From assembly GCA_051006995.1 (NCBI GenBank), contig JBPCSQ010000034.1, forward strand, positions 1 through 64,000: DNA of 64,000 nucleotides. Direction: 5' to 3'. Below, one piece after another: positions 6,943-15,300 of the stretch. This DNA is from JAIQGF01 sp051006995 (lineage in GTDB: Bacteria; Acidobacteriota; Terriglobia; Terriglobales; Acidobacteriaceae). Every line of letters begins with the position of its first letter. Position 1 is the stretch's first letter. The position numbers were made by a program, and so were the translations under genes. Under the pieces are notes generated by a model. That model was given only the letters and a program-made list of their open reading frames with translations, was not told the origin of the DNA and ran no database searches.

Positions 6943-9240
6943 ATGCGCAAACTCTGTCTGCTCGTCGTCCTATCTGCCGCCACCATGTACCTGGCCGGCT
7001 GCGGCTTCAAGAATGAATTCGTGGCCCCCACCGCCACCACCACGACATCGCCTCAGCAACCCGGCTCTACCATCACCGGCGTGGCCACCAAGGGTCCATT
7101 GTCGGGCGCGACGGTCGAGGTGTGGCAGGTGAATCCCAGCACCGGCGATGACGCGGGAACGGCGCCGCTGATTTCGGTTACCAACGCCACCAAGAGTGAC
7201 GGCAGCTTCAGTATCACCTTGCCGGCGCCTGTACCGGCAGGAACGCCTCTGCGAGTGAAGGTCAAGGGCGGAACCTACATCGACGACAGCGACGTCACCA
7301 AAACGCCGATCAACAACACCATCGAACTGGACACGTTGATTGACGACGGTTCGCAAAACGTGAGCGGCCTGGCCGTCACCGTCATCACCGACCAGATCAA
7401 CTCGACGGTGATCGGCACGCTGAAGGGGCTGACCAACCCGGTCAAAGTTTCCGGCGCGCCGCTGCCCGGCTCCAACTTCCCCGGGACACACGGCAACGTG
7501 ACAAACTTCGTGGCCGGACACTGGGGATTCACCGGCAATCCGGAAAAGACCACGCCCTGCACGTCCGGCAGCCAGGTAGGCAATGACTGCTACAAAATCG
7601 GGCTGATCAGCGCCGCCATGATGCAGTGCGCTCATAACGCGCTCGTCGCCAATCCCAGCGTCGATCCGGGAACGTTCATCAAGGCTGTGAGTGCCGATTT
7701 TGCCGACGGGCTCCTCGACGGATTCGGCCTGGTGCAAGGCAAGCGCACGCAGATCTTCCTGGATCCACCGAAAGACACGCTGCCGTTGTCCTCCTCGGCG
7801 GCAACCACCGACCTGCTGAACTGCCTGAACCAGGTCGCCTCCAATCCCAATTCCTCGGTTAACAAGGACCCGAACCCGGCGTCGCAGGGTCAGATCAATA
7901 CCGTGGTCGGCGCGCTGGACCAGTCCATCATTAATTCGCCGGCAGCGCCCAGCACCGGATTCACCGCCGGCGGATCCGGCTCCACCGCGAGCATGACCAT
8001 CAACGGCAAGCAGTACCTGTTTGTGGCTGCGCGCGGCAGGGGCATCGTGGTGATCGATTTCAGCAATCCTACCGCCACGAACCCTCTGATCAAGGTCTGG
8101 ACGACACTGGCGCAAACGGTCTTCGGGTCGTTCCCCAACGTTGGGGGCGTTGTTCCGGTACTAGGATTCTCAACTCATGCGCAAATCCTGGTGTTCTCCT
8201 ACAGTTCCCCCAACATCGGCGTTCTGAACGCGGAGAAACTGGTGAGTGGAACTCCCGGGATTGACGATACGGCGGCCACCGATTTCAGCGGCCAGGCTAC
8301 TACGAATGCCAACTCTGTTTTCGGCGCGCTGCTGGACATTACGCGCAAAGGAGTGTGGGTCTACAACGTGGGTAGCGCGTTCACTTTCTTTGACCTCTCC
8401 ACCAACCAAGCCTCGACTAAGACGTTCCCGCAGGATCCGGGGCAGTGCGAGGTCGAGAACCTGGGCGGCGACCTTGGCATCAACTACATCTTCGGCGCCG
8501 GCTACTGCGGCATCCAGTTGATGGACGTGAATGCCAATATCTCCTATGACCTCGATCCGACATTCGTGAGCACCAATCTGCCCGAGGTTGACCAAAGTGC
8601 CGTGGACACCAAGTACCATGTCGCGGTCGCCATGAACGAGTGCTATACGCAGATGGGCGTTTTCGATTTGAGTAAGGTTACCTTGACCGCCCCCGCGTCT
8701 CCCGGGGCCCCCGGGTCCTGGGTACCGAAGGCCGGCGGCTTCGTTAACATGCAACTTTCGCCCGGTAACACTCTGCAGTGTTCCGAAGCCATCGGCATCG
8801 AAAGCAACACACACTTAGCGATCATGACCGAAGAACACGGCAGCAACCCGTTCTACGTCGTCAAGATCGACAACCCGGCGGCACCGGCCGGCAGCACCTG
8901 GGCGGGCTTCAGCGACTGGGCATACTTCCAGGCCGATTGGTGCTCGCCGATGGGCAATCCTGGCTGTCCGAATTTCCAGAGCCCAATCCAGTTGGCAGGA
9001 TGGAACTCGGGTGGTGCACACGACCCGCACTCCACCGGCACAGCGCTGGCAGTGGCGAACCAGAAGGCGTATGGCCTGGTTCTCTCGGGGGATAACCAGC
9101 ACCTTCTGGTGGTAGACCTGGCAGCCTTCCTTGCCATTCCGCGCGCGGGAACCACGGGAGACGCCGCGCACGTTGCTGCAACCAACCCTTCGAGCCTTAC
9201 GACCCCTGCGTGGTGGGTCCTGTCCTGGCTGCAGCCTTAA
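6943..9240 (+). CDS. Large lipoprotein with a carboxypeptidase-regulatory-like domain and a propeller-like C-terminal part
   Basis: This 765-aa protein starts with a lipoprotein signal: a hydrophobic stretch, then LAGC with the lipid-bearing Cys at position 20. Residues about 45-110 look like a carboxypeptidase-regulatory/Ig-like module (GVATKGPLSGATVEVW ... DGSFSITLPAP). Residues about 345-765 hold repeated short strands such as YLFVAARGRGIVVIDF and KGVWVYNVGSAFTFFDL, as in YncE/LVIVD-type beta propellers. GGGAGG lies 8-9 nt before the ATG. A strong terminator follows at 9255, so it is a single-gene unit. It is probably exposed at the outer membrane. The Crp-type site upstream links it to the cytochrome operon. 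Its substrate or partner is unknown. Confidence 0.82.
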   Translation: MRKLCLLVVLSAATMYLAGCGFKNEFVAPTATTTTSPQQPGSTITGVATKGPLSGATVEVWQVNPSTGDDAGTAPLISVTNATKSDGSFSITLPAPVPAGTPLRVKVKGGTYIDDSDVTKTPINNTIELDTLIDDGSQNVSGLAVTVITDQINSTVIGTLKGLTNPVKVSGAPLPGSNFPGTHGNVTNFVAGHWGFTGNPEKTTPCTSGSQVGNDCYKIGLISAAMMQCAHNALVANPSVDPGTFIKAVSADFADGLLDGFGLVQGKRTQIFLDPPKDTLPLSSSAATTDLLNCLNQVASNPNSSVNKDPNPASQGQINTVVGALDQSIINSPAAPSTGFTAGGSGSTASMTINGKQYLFVAARGRGIVVIDFSNPTATNPLIKVWTTLAQTVFGSFPNVGGVVPVLGFSTHAQILVFSYSSPNIGVLNAEKLVSGTPGIDDTAATDFSGQATTNANSVFGALLDITRKGVWVYNVGSAFTFFDLSTNQASTKTFPQDPGQCEVENLGGDLGINYIFGAGYCGIQLMDVNANISYDLDPTFVSTNLPEVDQSAVDTKYHVAVAMNECYTQMGVFDLSKVTLTAPASPGAPGSWVPKAGGFVNMQLSPGNTLQCSEAIGIESNTHLAIMTEEHGSNPFYVVKIDNPAAPAGSTWAGFSDWAYFQADWCSPMGNPGCPNFQSPIQLAGWNSGGAHDPHSTGTALAVANQKAYGLVLSGDNQHLLVVDLAAFLAIPRAGTTGDAAHVAATNPSSLTTPAWWVLSWLQP

Positions 9241-9254
9241 CTTAACTTGTTCCG

Positions 9255-9286
9255 ACGGCGCGTCTTCGGACGCGCCGTTTTTCTTT
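9255..9286 (+). terminator. Strong rho-independent terminator
   Basis: ACGGCGCGTC and GACGCGCCGT form a 10-bp stem closed by a TTCG tetraloop, followed by TTTTCTTTT. It begins 15 bp after the stop codon of the lipoprotein gene. Confidence 0.93.
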
Positions 9287-9329
9287 TGAATTCAATCTCC
9301 GCAAACAAGTGCCAGCCCAGGTTCAGCAA

Positions 9330-9516
9330 GCTTCCGACTCACGGAAGTAACCTGCCCAAATTACGGAAGCAATCTTTACCCTCGCCGAGGACCGGGTTAG
9401 CTTGAGCATGGTTGGGCTAAGCATTGTCGCTAAGGGCCAATTGGACGCGGCCCAGTCGGTTCCCATCTGGGCCGCGCCCGTCCAAGGGGTAAGTCCATCG
9501 CGATCGGGGGGACGCG
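9330..9516 (+). ncRNA. Structured leader upstream of a 37-aa peptide, possible cis-regulatory RNA
   Basis: Several pairings stack in this gap. CTTCCG/CGGAAG forms a hairpin at 9331-9347. TTAGC/GCTAA pairs around 9400-9420. A long hairpin pairs 9441-9446 with 9480-9485 and 9447-9455 with 9467-9475: 15 bp with a GCCC bulge and an 11-nt loop. The ribosome site and start codon of the small gene follow at once. No known riboswitch class was recognised. Class, ligand and even transcription are uncertain. Confidence 0.4.
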
Positions 9517-9630
9517 ATGATCTGGAAAACGATCTATTTGTTTCTGGCGTTGCTGTTCACCGGTGAGCTTTTCCGCAGACGCCGGCAGAGCCTGGACCTG
9601 GTCAGCCGGTTGCGCAACGCCGGCATGTAA
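9517..9630 (+). CDS. 37-aa small membrane peptide
   Basis: ATG 9517 is preceded by GGGGGG at 6 nt, and the frame runs to TAA at 9628. The peptide has one hydrophobic helix (IYLFLALLFTGELF), then a basic RRRR patch and an amphipathic tail (QSLDLVSRLRNAGM), so it is predicted as a single-pass membrane peptide with a cytoplasmic tail. A strong terminator follows at 9700. The structured leader upstream and the isolated unit support a real short gene. No family was recognised. Confidence 0.55.
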   Translation: MIWKTIYLFLALLFTGELFRRRRQSLDLVSRLRNAGM

Positions 9631-9699
9631 TTTTAGGCGGTGATGCGGTAGCCGTTTTTTGATACCGGATTCTTCTCCCAATCTTCCTGCTTCCCTTCC

Positions 9700-9726
9700 C
9701 GCCGGGCTTCGGCCCGGCGATTTTTT
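9700..9726 (+). terminator. Rho-independent terminator after the 37-aa gene
   Basis: CGCCGGGC and GCCCGGCG form an 8-bp stem with a TTCG loop, then A and TTTTTT. This closes the transcript of the leader and small peptide. Confidence 0.9.
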
Positions 9727-9800
9727 GTGTCCCGGAAGCGGCGGACGCTCTGGTAGGCTAACCTGCTTTCCACGATCATCGGCTCAGCGAGGGGAGTTCC

Positions 9801-10751
9801 ATGCCGGACGGCAAAGGACGCGTGCTGCGCGTCGTGGTTGTCATTCTTCTTGTCTTCGCATTCATCCAGCCGGCGTTTCCCTGGTGGGACAACAGCCACA
9901 TGCTGATCAATCGCACCGCGGCCCTTAAGGTTCCGGCCGGGATGCCCGATTGCCTGCGCAAGTCTGCCGACCACATCGCCTATCTCGGCCCGGAGCCCGA
10001 CCGGTGGCGCAGCACCAGCGAATACGCGCTGAAGAATTCGCAGGAGCCCGATCATTTCATTGACCTGGAGCGTGTGGCCGACATCAAGGAACTCCCCGCC
10101 GGGCGCTACGACTTCTATCGCCTGCTGTATGCCAAGAAGTTGGCCGCCAAGGAACATGGTGAAGACTTCCTTCCCGAGAAAGTCGGCACGCAGCCCTACA
10201 TCGTGATGGAGATTTACGATCGCCTGAAGGTCGCCTTCCGCGAGTACCGCCGCCTGCAACAGCAGAAGCTACCTACCGGCGACGCCGAGGCCAACATCGT
10301 TTTCTATGCAGGATGGCTGGGTCACTACGTCGGCGACGGCGCCAACCCGCTGCACACCACCATCCACTACAACGGCTGGGTCGGCGCCAATCCCAACGGC
10401 TACAGCACCAGTAAAGATTTCCACGCGGAATTCGAAGGACGTTTCGTCACCCGCGTGATCGGCCAGCTCGACATCGCTCCCCTGGTGCACGATCCCGTTC
10501 GCCTGAACAAACCCGCGCAGGACTATTGGGCCTATTTGCGTACTTCCTTTCAACTCGTGGAGAAAACGTATCAACTCGACAAGGCCGGCGCCTTCCATGG
10601 CACAGGCACCCCGGAGGGCCGGGAGTTCGTGCGCGAGCGTCTGGCGGCAGGCACCCAGATGCTGCTCAACATGTGGTACACGGCGTGGGAGGAGAGCGCC
10701 GTCCCGTCTCAACCACCGTTGGCGCCGCCGGCGCCGCCCAGCGGGAAGTGA
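9801..10751 (+). CDS. S1/P1-type nuclease or zinc-dependent phospholipase C fold, secreted
   Basis: The 316-aa product has a signal peptide (VVVVILLVFAFIQPAFP) and the mature part starts near WWDNSHMLIN. A Trp at the mature N-terminus followed by a nearby His is the zinc-site hallmark of the S1/P1 nuclease and phospholipase C fold. More metal-ligand motifs follow: D-H in SQEPDHFIDLE, the GWLGHYVGDGANPLHTT segment and DFHAEFEGR. The C-terminus is a Pro-rich tail. It probably acts outside the inner membrane on nucleic acids or phosphoesters. The substrate is not readable. GGGGAG lies upstream of the ATG. The gene stands alone after a terminator. Confidence 0.78.
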   Translation: MPDGKGRVLRVVVVILLVFAFIQPAFPWWDNSHMLINRTAALKVPAGMPDCLRKSADHIAYLGPEPDRWRSTSEYALKNSQEPDHFIDLERVADIKELPAGRYDFYRLLYAKKLAAKEHGEDFLPEKVGTQPYIVMEIYDRLKVAFREYRRLQQQKLPTGDAEANIVFYAGWLGHYVGDGANPLHTTIHYNGWVGANPNGYSTSKDFHAEFEGRFVTRVIGQLDIAPLVHDPVRLNKPAQDYWAYLRTSFQLVEKTYQLDKAGAFHGTGTPEGREFVRERLAAGTQMLLNMWYTAWEESAVPSQPPLAPPAPPSGK

Positions 10752-10879
10752 GCCTCGCGAGCATTTTTCGGTAGTTGCGGGCGCACCTCATTACCCCAGT
10801 GACTCAAACTGGTTACGAGGGCCATCTTTCGCCGACCGAGGTTCCGAGCTACAGTTCGCGGCAGTGGGGGGTGAGGATC

Positions 10880-11014
10880 ATGGAAAAGATCATCATCTGC
10901 TTCGAGTGCCGCAAGCGCATCACGGCGGAAGAAATCAAGGCCGGCCAACACAGTCATGTTGACGTACTGGAATGCGAGTCGCCGTTCGATCCGGCGGTGA
11001 ACGCCGAAGATTAG
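10880..11014 (+). CDS. 44-aa protein with a CxxC pair
   Basis: This short product (MEKIIICFECRKRITAEEIK...) has C7 and C10 in a CFEC pair and a further Cys near residue 32, which may bind a metal. The start at 10880 is chosen for the GTGAGGATC ribosome site; the open frame further upstream lacks one. It converges on the ankyrin gene, and the two stop codons overlap (TTAG shared at 11011-11014). The family was not recognised. The charged C-terminus and clear ribosome site support a real small gene. Confidence 0.6.
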   Translation: MEKIIICFECRKRITAEEIKAGQHSHVDVLECESPFDPAVNAED

Positions 11015-11685
11015 CCCGCCGTGCGGGCCGGCTGGCCACCATCGAATAGCCGCGCCAGATCGGTGTGGCCGCGCCCCGTCGCAACGTCCGCCGGGGTTTT
11101 ACCCTCGTCATTGCCCAGAGTCGGGTCGGCTCCGTGCCGCAACAGGGCTTCTGCCATCTCCCGATTTCCCTGATTGGCCGCTTCATGCAGCGCCGTCCAT
11201 CCCATCTGCTGGCGCGCATTGACGGCAGCCCCGCGCTCCAGCAGCAGGCGCACGATTCCCAACTGCCGTCCGGCTACCGCGCTGTGCAGCGGCTGGACCT
11301 GCATGGGATTCCGCGCCACCGAGCCTGGATCGGCGCCACGCTCCAGTAGCAACTGCGCGCTTGCCTCCTGCCCAAAGAAGCATGCCAAATGAAGCGGAGT
11401 AAATCCATCCGGGGAGCGGCCATGGACCTGCGCCGGGTCCGACAGCAACTGCTCCAAACGTGCGCGGTCGCCCAGGGTCGCGGCCTCGAAGATGTCAAGC
11501 GTGACTCCGCAGGCACGCAGCCGCTCCACCACCTCGGTCTGCCCGCGGTAGCGCGCATTCATAACCGCCGATACGCCGTTCTCATCGCGCGCACCGGCAA
11601 TGGCCGGATCCGCCGTGAGCAGTTGCTTGGCTTGTGCGATGTCGTTGGCCTTGATGGCCGCAATCAGGTCCGCGCCTGTAGCCAT
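11011..11685 (-). CDS. Ankyrin repeat protein
   Basis: The 224-aa product consists mostly of ankyrin repeats with the usual signatures: DGFTPLHLACFFGQEASAQL, VQPLHSAVAGRQLGIVRLLL, GWTALHEAANQGNREMAEAL and GKTPADVATGRGHTDLARLF, with less regular repeats in the first 80 residues. There is no signal peptide or membrane segment, so it should be a cytoplasmic protein-binding scaffold. The terminator at 11734-11760 on the same strand ends the upstream gene, so this one is likely transcribed alone. The binding partner is unknown. Confidence 0.88.
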   Translation of the reverse strand: MATGADLIAAIKANDIAQAKQLLTADPAIAGARDENGVSAVMNARYRGQTEVVERLRACGVTLDIFEAATLGDRARLEQLLSDPAQVHGRSPDGFTPLHLACFFGQEASAQLLLERGADPGSVARNPMQVQPLHSAVAGRQLGIVRLLLERGAAVNARQQMGWTALHEAANQGNREMAEALLRHGADPTLGNDEGKTPADVATGRGHTDLARLFDGGQPARTAG

Positions 11686-11733
11686 GAACTCACCCCCGTG
11701 GCCGTTCGACGCCCTGTGTGCCCCTGGGGTTAC

Positions 11734-11760
11734 AAAAAAACCGCCGCTCGAGAGCGGCGG
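11734..11760 (-). terminator. Rho-independent terminator after the Thr/Ser-rich gene
   Basis: CCGCCGCT/AGCGGCGG forms an 8-bp stem with a 4-nt loop. On the minus strand it is followed by seven T. It lies 21 bp after the stop codon at 11781 and could work weakly in the other direction (TTTTCC). Confidence 0.9.
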
Positions 11761-11780
11761 TTTTCCGGTGAAGAGCCGCG

Positions 11781-12479
11781 CTAGCGCGGCGGGCAGGGCG
11801 GCAGGCTGGCGGTGGCTGAACTCGTGGGACTGTTAGCAGTCCCTGCCGTGGCCGAGGTGCTGGCGCCCGGGGTCGCCGGAACCGTAGATGCCGGTGCGGT
11901 TCCCGCTCCTGGAGTAACGTTGACCGTCGAAGTGGACGAACTGGGGACCGGAGTGCTCGTCGTGCCGGCAGTGTTCGTGCCTGCAGTTCCCGCCGGATTA
12001 GTGGCGGTCGTGCCCGTGCCACTGGCTGTCGACGTGGTGGTCGTCCCCGTTCCCGGCGTGTTGATGCTGGCGGTCGAGGTGCTCGCCGGAGCGCACGGCG
12101 CCGTCGTCGCGCCTGTCCCGGTCGCCGTGGTACCGCCGGTGCTGGCCGCCGGCGCGCCCGTCGTGCCCGTAACGCCAGTCTGCGAGCCGGTCGTCATGGT
12201 TGTGCTGCTTGACGTGGTCGCAGGAGAACTCTGGGTCGTCGCGGGAGAACTCTGCGTGGTCGCGGGAGCCGGCATGGGCGTGGTCTGCGGAGTAGTGCTG
12301 GGCGTGGTGCCGACGGTTCCCGAGGTGCCCGTCTGTGCGCCGGTTGCGGTCGTACTAGTGGTGGCGACGCCGGTGCTGCTGCCCATCCCGGGCGATGTTC
12401 CGGTAGCGCCGGTCTGCGCCACCGCCATGCCAAAGGCGAAGCAGAGCGCGACGGCAAGAACGATCCAACGTGTTCGCAT
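11781..12479 (-). CDS. Secreted mucin-like Thr/Ser/Ala/Pro/Gly-rich low-complexity protein
   Basis: ATG 12479 follows AGGAG and starts a clear signal peptide (RWIVLAVALCFAFGMAVAQ). The remaining roughly 210 of 232 residues are almost only Thr, Ser, Ala, Gly, Pro and Val, with repeated words such as TTQSSPATTQSSPATT. There are two Cys in the mature part, one in APCAP and one in the terminal LPPCPPR. Such a chain should be disordered, extracytoplasmic and a possible O-glycosylation target or spacer. No enzymatic domain is visible. It has its own terminator. The repetitive DNA could make copy number vary between strains. Confidence 0.75.
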   Translation of the reverse strand: MRTRWIVLAVALCFAFGMAVAQTGATGTSPGMGSSTGVATTSTTATGAQTGTSGTVGTTPSTTPQTTPMPAPATTQSSPATTQSSPATTSSSTTMTTGSQTGVTGTTGAPAASTGGTTATGTGATTAPCAPASTSTASINTPGTGTTTTSTASGTGTTATNPAGTAGTNTAGTTSTPVPSSSTSTVNVTPGAGTAPASTVPATPGASTSATAGTANSPTSSATASLPPCPPR

Positions 12480-12624
12480 CTGTATCTCCTGAAAGCCCTG
12501 AGGGCCGGAATCTGGATGTTGGTCTTGCTTGAGTGGATGGAGGCCCGAGGGCTGCGGATGTCCGCCTGGCTGGTGTTTCTCTCCTCCGCGGCGCATCCAA
12601 TATGCAGGAGAGAAGGCGGTACCC

Positions 12625-12843
12625 ATGGCGCCCAGAGATCCCGGCGATCCCCAAGTCACAGCCTACGAACCGGAACAGCCGGGCAGCGGCCGCGATCCGG
12701 AAGAGCGTCCGGTCAGCGATTGCGCGCAGGAGCGCGAGAAGATGCTCGACAAAACCATCGCTGATTCATTCCCCACCAGCGATCCGCCTTCCAGCATCCC
12801 CAACCCGTGTCCGGAGGACTTGCCGGCGGACGATGCTGCCTGA
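12625..12843 (+). CDS. Small acidic protein with DKTIADSFPTSDPPS motif
   Basis: This 72-aa product is hydrophilic and Pro/Asp/Glu rich. The KMLDKTIADSFPTSDPPSS segment matches a motif found in many short uncharacterised bacterial proteins (usually ESFPASDPP). ATG 12625 has GGAG and AAGG upstream. It converges on the methyltransferase gene with only 2 bp between the stop codons. Function is unknown. The motif makes it a real family member rather than a chance frame. Confidence 0.7.
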   Translation: MAPRDPGDPQVTAYEPEQPGSGRDPEERPVSDCAQEREKMLDKTIADSFPTSDPPSSIPNPCPEDLPADDAA

Positions 12844-12845
12844 TT

Positions 12846-13580
12846 TCAGTAGATCTGGTAGGCGGGCGCCATCGAGCGCACGTCCGGCTTGCGTCCGGTG
12901 AGCAGCAGCGCGCCGATGCGCTTGAACTCACGCAACTCTCCGGCATTGCGGAACCATTTGCCGCTGTACTCCTCCGGAGTCGGTGTCTCGTCAGGAATGC
13001 GGAAGGCCTGAACGTCGTCAAACGCGTGCGCCTTCAATAGCTGCACGTACTCCTGCTCGGAGCGCACGTGCACCGGGACCTTGAGCTCGTCCACCCAGCG
13101 CAGCGTGTAGGGATTGTCCTTGTAAAGATTGATCAGAATGAAGAACCGCCCGCGCGGCGCGAGCACGCGGAACAACTCGGCCAGGGTGCGGTCCTGGTCG
13201 GGGAAATAGTAGAACGCCTCCACCGACAACGCCTTGTCGAAGAAATTTTCTTCCCAGGGGATCTGCTGCGCCGAGCCCCACACGTACATCACGTTCTCGA
13301 AATCCTTGGAGGCCAGGCGCGCGTGGCGAATCATTTCGTCGGAAATATCCAGCCCGACCACCTGCCCAAACCCCTGCGGCCCTTCACCGACGAGCCGAGC
13401 GAGGATGCGAGTCGCCCAGCCGGTACCGCAGCTCAGGTCGAGGACGCGCTCGCCGGGGCGCAGCTCCATCTTGCGGATGGCTTTTTCGGTGATGTCGAGA
13501 TGGTGTTTCTCCATCTCCTCGCCGCGGCCCTGCTCGGCCCAGCGGTTGAATTCCGCGCGTAAGGTATCGTCCGGAGTCAT
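12846..13580 (-). CDS. Class I SAM-dependent methyltransferase
   Basis: The 244-aa product shows motif I (VLDLSCGTGWATRIL), the acidic end of strand 2 (VVGLDISDEMI), GSAQQIPWEENFFD as motif II and a post-motif region (LAPRGRFFILINLYKD), as in Methyltransf_11/UbiE-like enzymes. An N-terminal helix carries HHLDITEKAIRKM. The substrate cannot be told; a small molecule is more likely than a macromolecule. It is a single gene facing away from the repeat-bearing gap at 13.6 kb. Confidence 0.85.
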   Translation of the reverse strand: MTPDDTLRAEFNRWAEQGRGEEMEKHHLDITEKAIRKMELRPGERVLDLSCGTGWATRILARLVGEGPQGFGQVVGLDISDEMIRHARLASKDFENVMYVWGSAQQIPWEENFFDKALSVEAFYYFPDQDRTLAELFRVLAPRGRFFILINLYKDNPYTLRWVDELKVPVHVRSEQEYVQLLKAHAFDDVQAFRIPDETPTPEEYSGKWFRNAGELREFKRIGALLLTGRKPDVRSMAPAYQIY

Positions 13581-13621
13581 GCGTCCATTTTAATTGGCGT
13601 GTTGTCTTGGTAGCACCTTTG

Positions 13622-13699
13622 CTATCGGTCTGTCGGTCGACCAGTCACAACAAGAGATTGCAAGAGCCGATAGACCGATAGACCAAAAGACCGATAGAC
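13622..13699. repeat. CCGATAGAC repeat cluster with an inverted partner
   Basis: Three direct copies of CCGATAGAC lie at 13667, 13675 and 13691, the first two sharing one base. The segment at 13622-13638 is the reverse complement of two joined copies with one mismatch (16 of 17), so the RNA can fold back. It fills the gap between the divergent methyltransferase and zinc-ribbon genes. Confidence 0.7.
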
Positions 13700-13709
13700 T
13701 ACGCCCCGG

Positions 13710-13871
13710 ATGGCATCCCAACCCCCGCTCCGGACCAAGCCAGCGGCGCTCTATTGTCCGCAGTGCGCGCGCGAAGTGACCGACCCGCTGACCTGCGGCG
13801 ACTGCTCCGCCGTAATTTGCCGCGTCTGCGGCACCCCGCTGGAATCCTCCGACGAGCTGGGCATCGGCTGA
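13710..13871 (+). CDS. 53-aa double CxxC zinc-ribbon protein
   Basis: The product has four CxxC-type pairs' worth of Cys in its core: YCPQC, TCGDC and ICRVC, a rubredoxin-like or zinc-ribbon pattern. There is no signal peptide. ATG 13710 is preceded by CCCCGG, a weak ribosome site. The stop codon is 3 bp before the permease start at 13875, so the two are probably co-transcribed. Function is unknown; it may be a small regulatory or chaperone-like metal protein. Confidence 0.6.
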   Translation: MASQPPLRTKPAALYCPQCAREVTDPLTCGDCSAVICRVCGTPLESSDELGIG

Positions 13872-13874
13872 CCC

Positions 13875-15266
13875 ATGAATTCGGCCATCTCCCCACAAGC
13901 GGAGCGGCACGAGCAGCGCGGGCCGTCGCTGGTCCGCGGTCTCGGCATGATGGATTCGGCGATGCTGATTGTCGGCGGCATCATCGGCTCCGGCATTTTC
14001 CTAACCGCCGGGCAGATTGCCGACGAAGTCCGCTACCCAGCCGCCTTCCTGATGGTCTGGGTGGCGGGCGGCGCCATCACCCTGCTGGCCTGCTTCGCCT
14101 TCGCCGAATTGGGCGCCATGTTCCCCGAGGCGGGCGGCCAGTATGTATACCTGCGCGAAGCCTACGGCGAGTTCCCCGCTTTCCTGTACGGATGGATTCT
14201 GTTCGCGGTGGGGCAATGCGGCGCGATTGCCACCCTGGCGGTCGGCTTTGCGGAATATTTCGGCGCCATTTGGCCGGCCGGCGAGGCGCACATCCTGGTC
14301 GGCCGCATCGCCGGATTCACGCTCACGCGCGGACACCTGGTCTCGATCGCCGCCATCGCTTTCTTGACTGTGGTAAACGCACTTGGCGTACGCCGTGGCG
14401 CCGCGCTTATTGACGTCGCTACCTGGGCCAAATGCGCCGCCATCGCTGTTTTTGTAATGCTCGGCGTGGCGATTGGGCGCGGCGACTGGTCCCACTACTC
14501 GGCTGCGACCTCGGTCCCGATGCGCGGCTCCGCCTTGTCGGCATTCGGCGTGGCGCTGATCGCTGTGTTCTGGGCTTATGACGGCTGGGTCTACATCAGC
14601 TGGGTTGCCGGCGAGGTCAAGAACCCGCAACGGACACTGCCGCGCGCCATGGTGATCAGCGTCGTCGCCGTCCTGGTCATCTACTTCTCCATCAACGCGG
14701 TTTACCTTTATGCCTTGCCAATGGATGCGCTGGCGCGCGAAACCAGCGTGGCGCGCGCGGCTGCGATAGTGTTGTTCTCGCCAGGCTCGGCGCGCTGGCT
14801 GGGCGCGCTGATTGCCCTCTCCTGCTTCGGCTCGCTGTGCGCTGCCACCATGAGCGGCGCCCGCGTGTATTACGCCATGGCGCAGGACGGCCTGTTCTTT
14901 CACCGCATGGCGCGGGTACACGAGCGCTGGCGCACGCCCGCCTTCAGCCTGGCCGTGCAGGGCGTCTGGGCGTCGGTGCTGGCCCTCAGCGGGCGCTACG
15001 ACCAGCTCTTTACCTACTCGATGTTCGCCATGGTCGCTTCGTATGCCGCCACGGTCGCCGCCGTCTTCGTGCTCCGCCGCAAGCGGCCTGACCATCCCCG
15101 CCCCTACCGCTGTACGGGATACCCGTGGCTCCCGGCGCTCTATCTAATCATTGTGGGCGCGTGGATTTTGAACGGCGCGTGGCAGCGCCCGACTGAAGCC
15201 CTGGCCAGCGGCGTCCTCGCTGTCCTGGGATTGCCGGGCTACCTATACTGGCGGCGCCGGCACTGA
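13875..15266 (+). CDS. APC family amino acid permease (LAT-like)
   Basis: This 463-aa inner membrane protein has about 12 helices. The first holds GGIIGSGIF, the substrate-binding motif of the amino acid-polyamine-organocation superfamily. FWAYDGW in helix 6 and EVKNPQRTLPRAM after it are characteristic of the LAT/heterodimeric-like branch. It should exchange or import an amino acid; specificity is not readable. A small zinc-ribbon gene lies directly upstream. The Clp-N gene follows after 34 bp on the same strand. Confidence 0.9.
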   Translation: MNSAISPQAERHEQRGPSLVRGLGMMDSAMLIVGGIIGSGIFLTAGQIADEVRYPAAFLMVWVAGGAITLLACFAFAELGAMFPEAGGQYVYLREAYGEFPAFLYGWILFAVGQCGAIATLAVGFAEYFGAIWPAGEAHILVGRIAGFTLTRGHLVSIAAIAFLTVVNALGVRRGAALIDVATWAKCAAIAVFVMLGVAIGRGDWSHYSAATSVPMRGSALSAFGVALIAVFWAYDGWVYISWVAGEVKNPQRTLPRAMVISVVAVLVIYFSINAVYLYALPMDALARETSVARAAAIVLFSPGSARWLGALIALSCFGSLCAATMSGARVYYAMAQDGLFFHRMARVHERWRTPAFSLAVQGVWASVLALSGRYDQLFTYSMFAMVASYAATVAAVFVLRRKRPDHPRPYRCTGYPWLPALYLIIVGAWILNGAWQRPTEALASGVLAVLGLPGYLYWRRRH

Positions 15267-15300
15267 CATTCGCCCGCCCAAAATGCGATATTAAAAGTGC

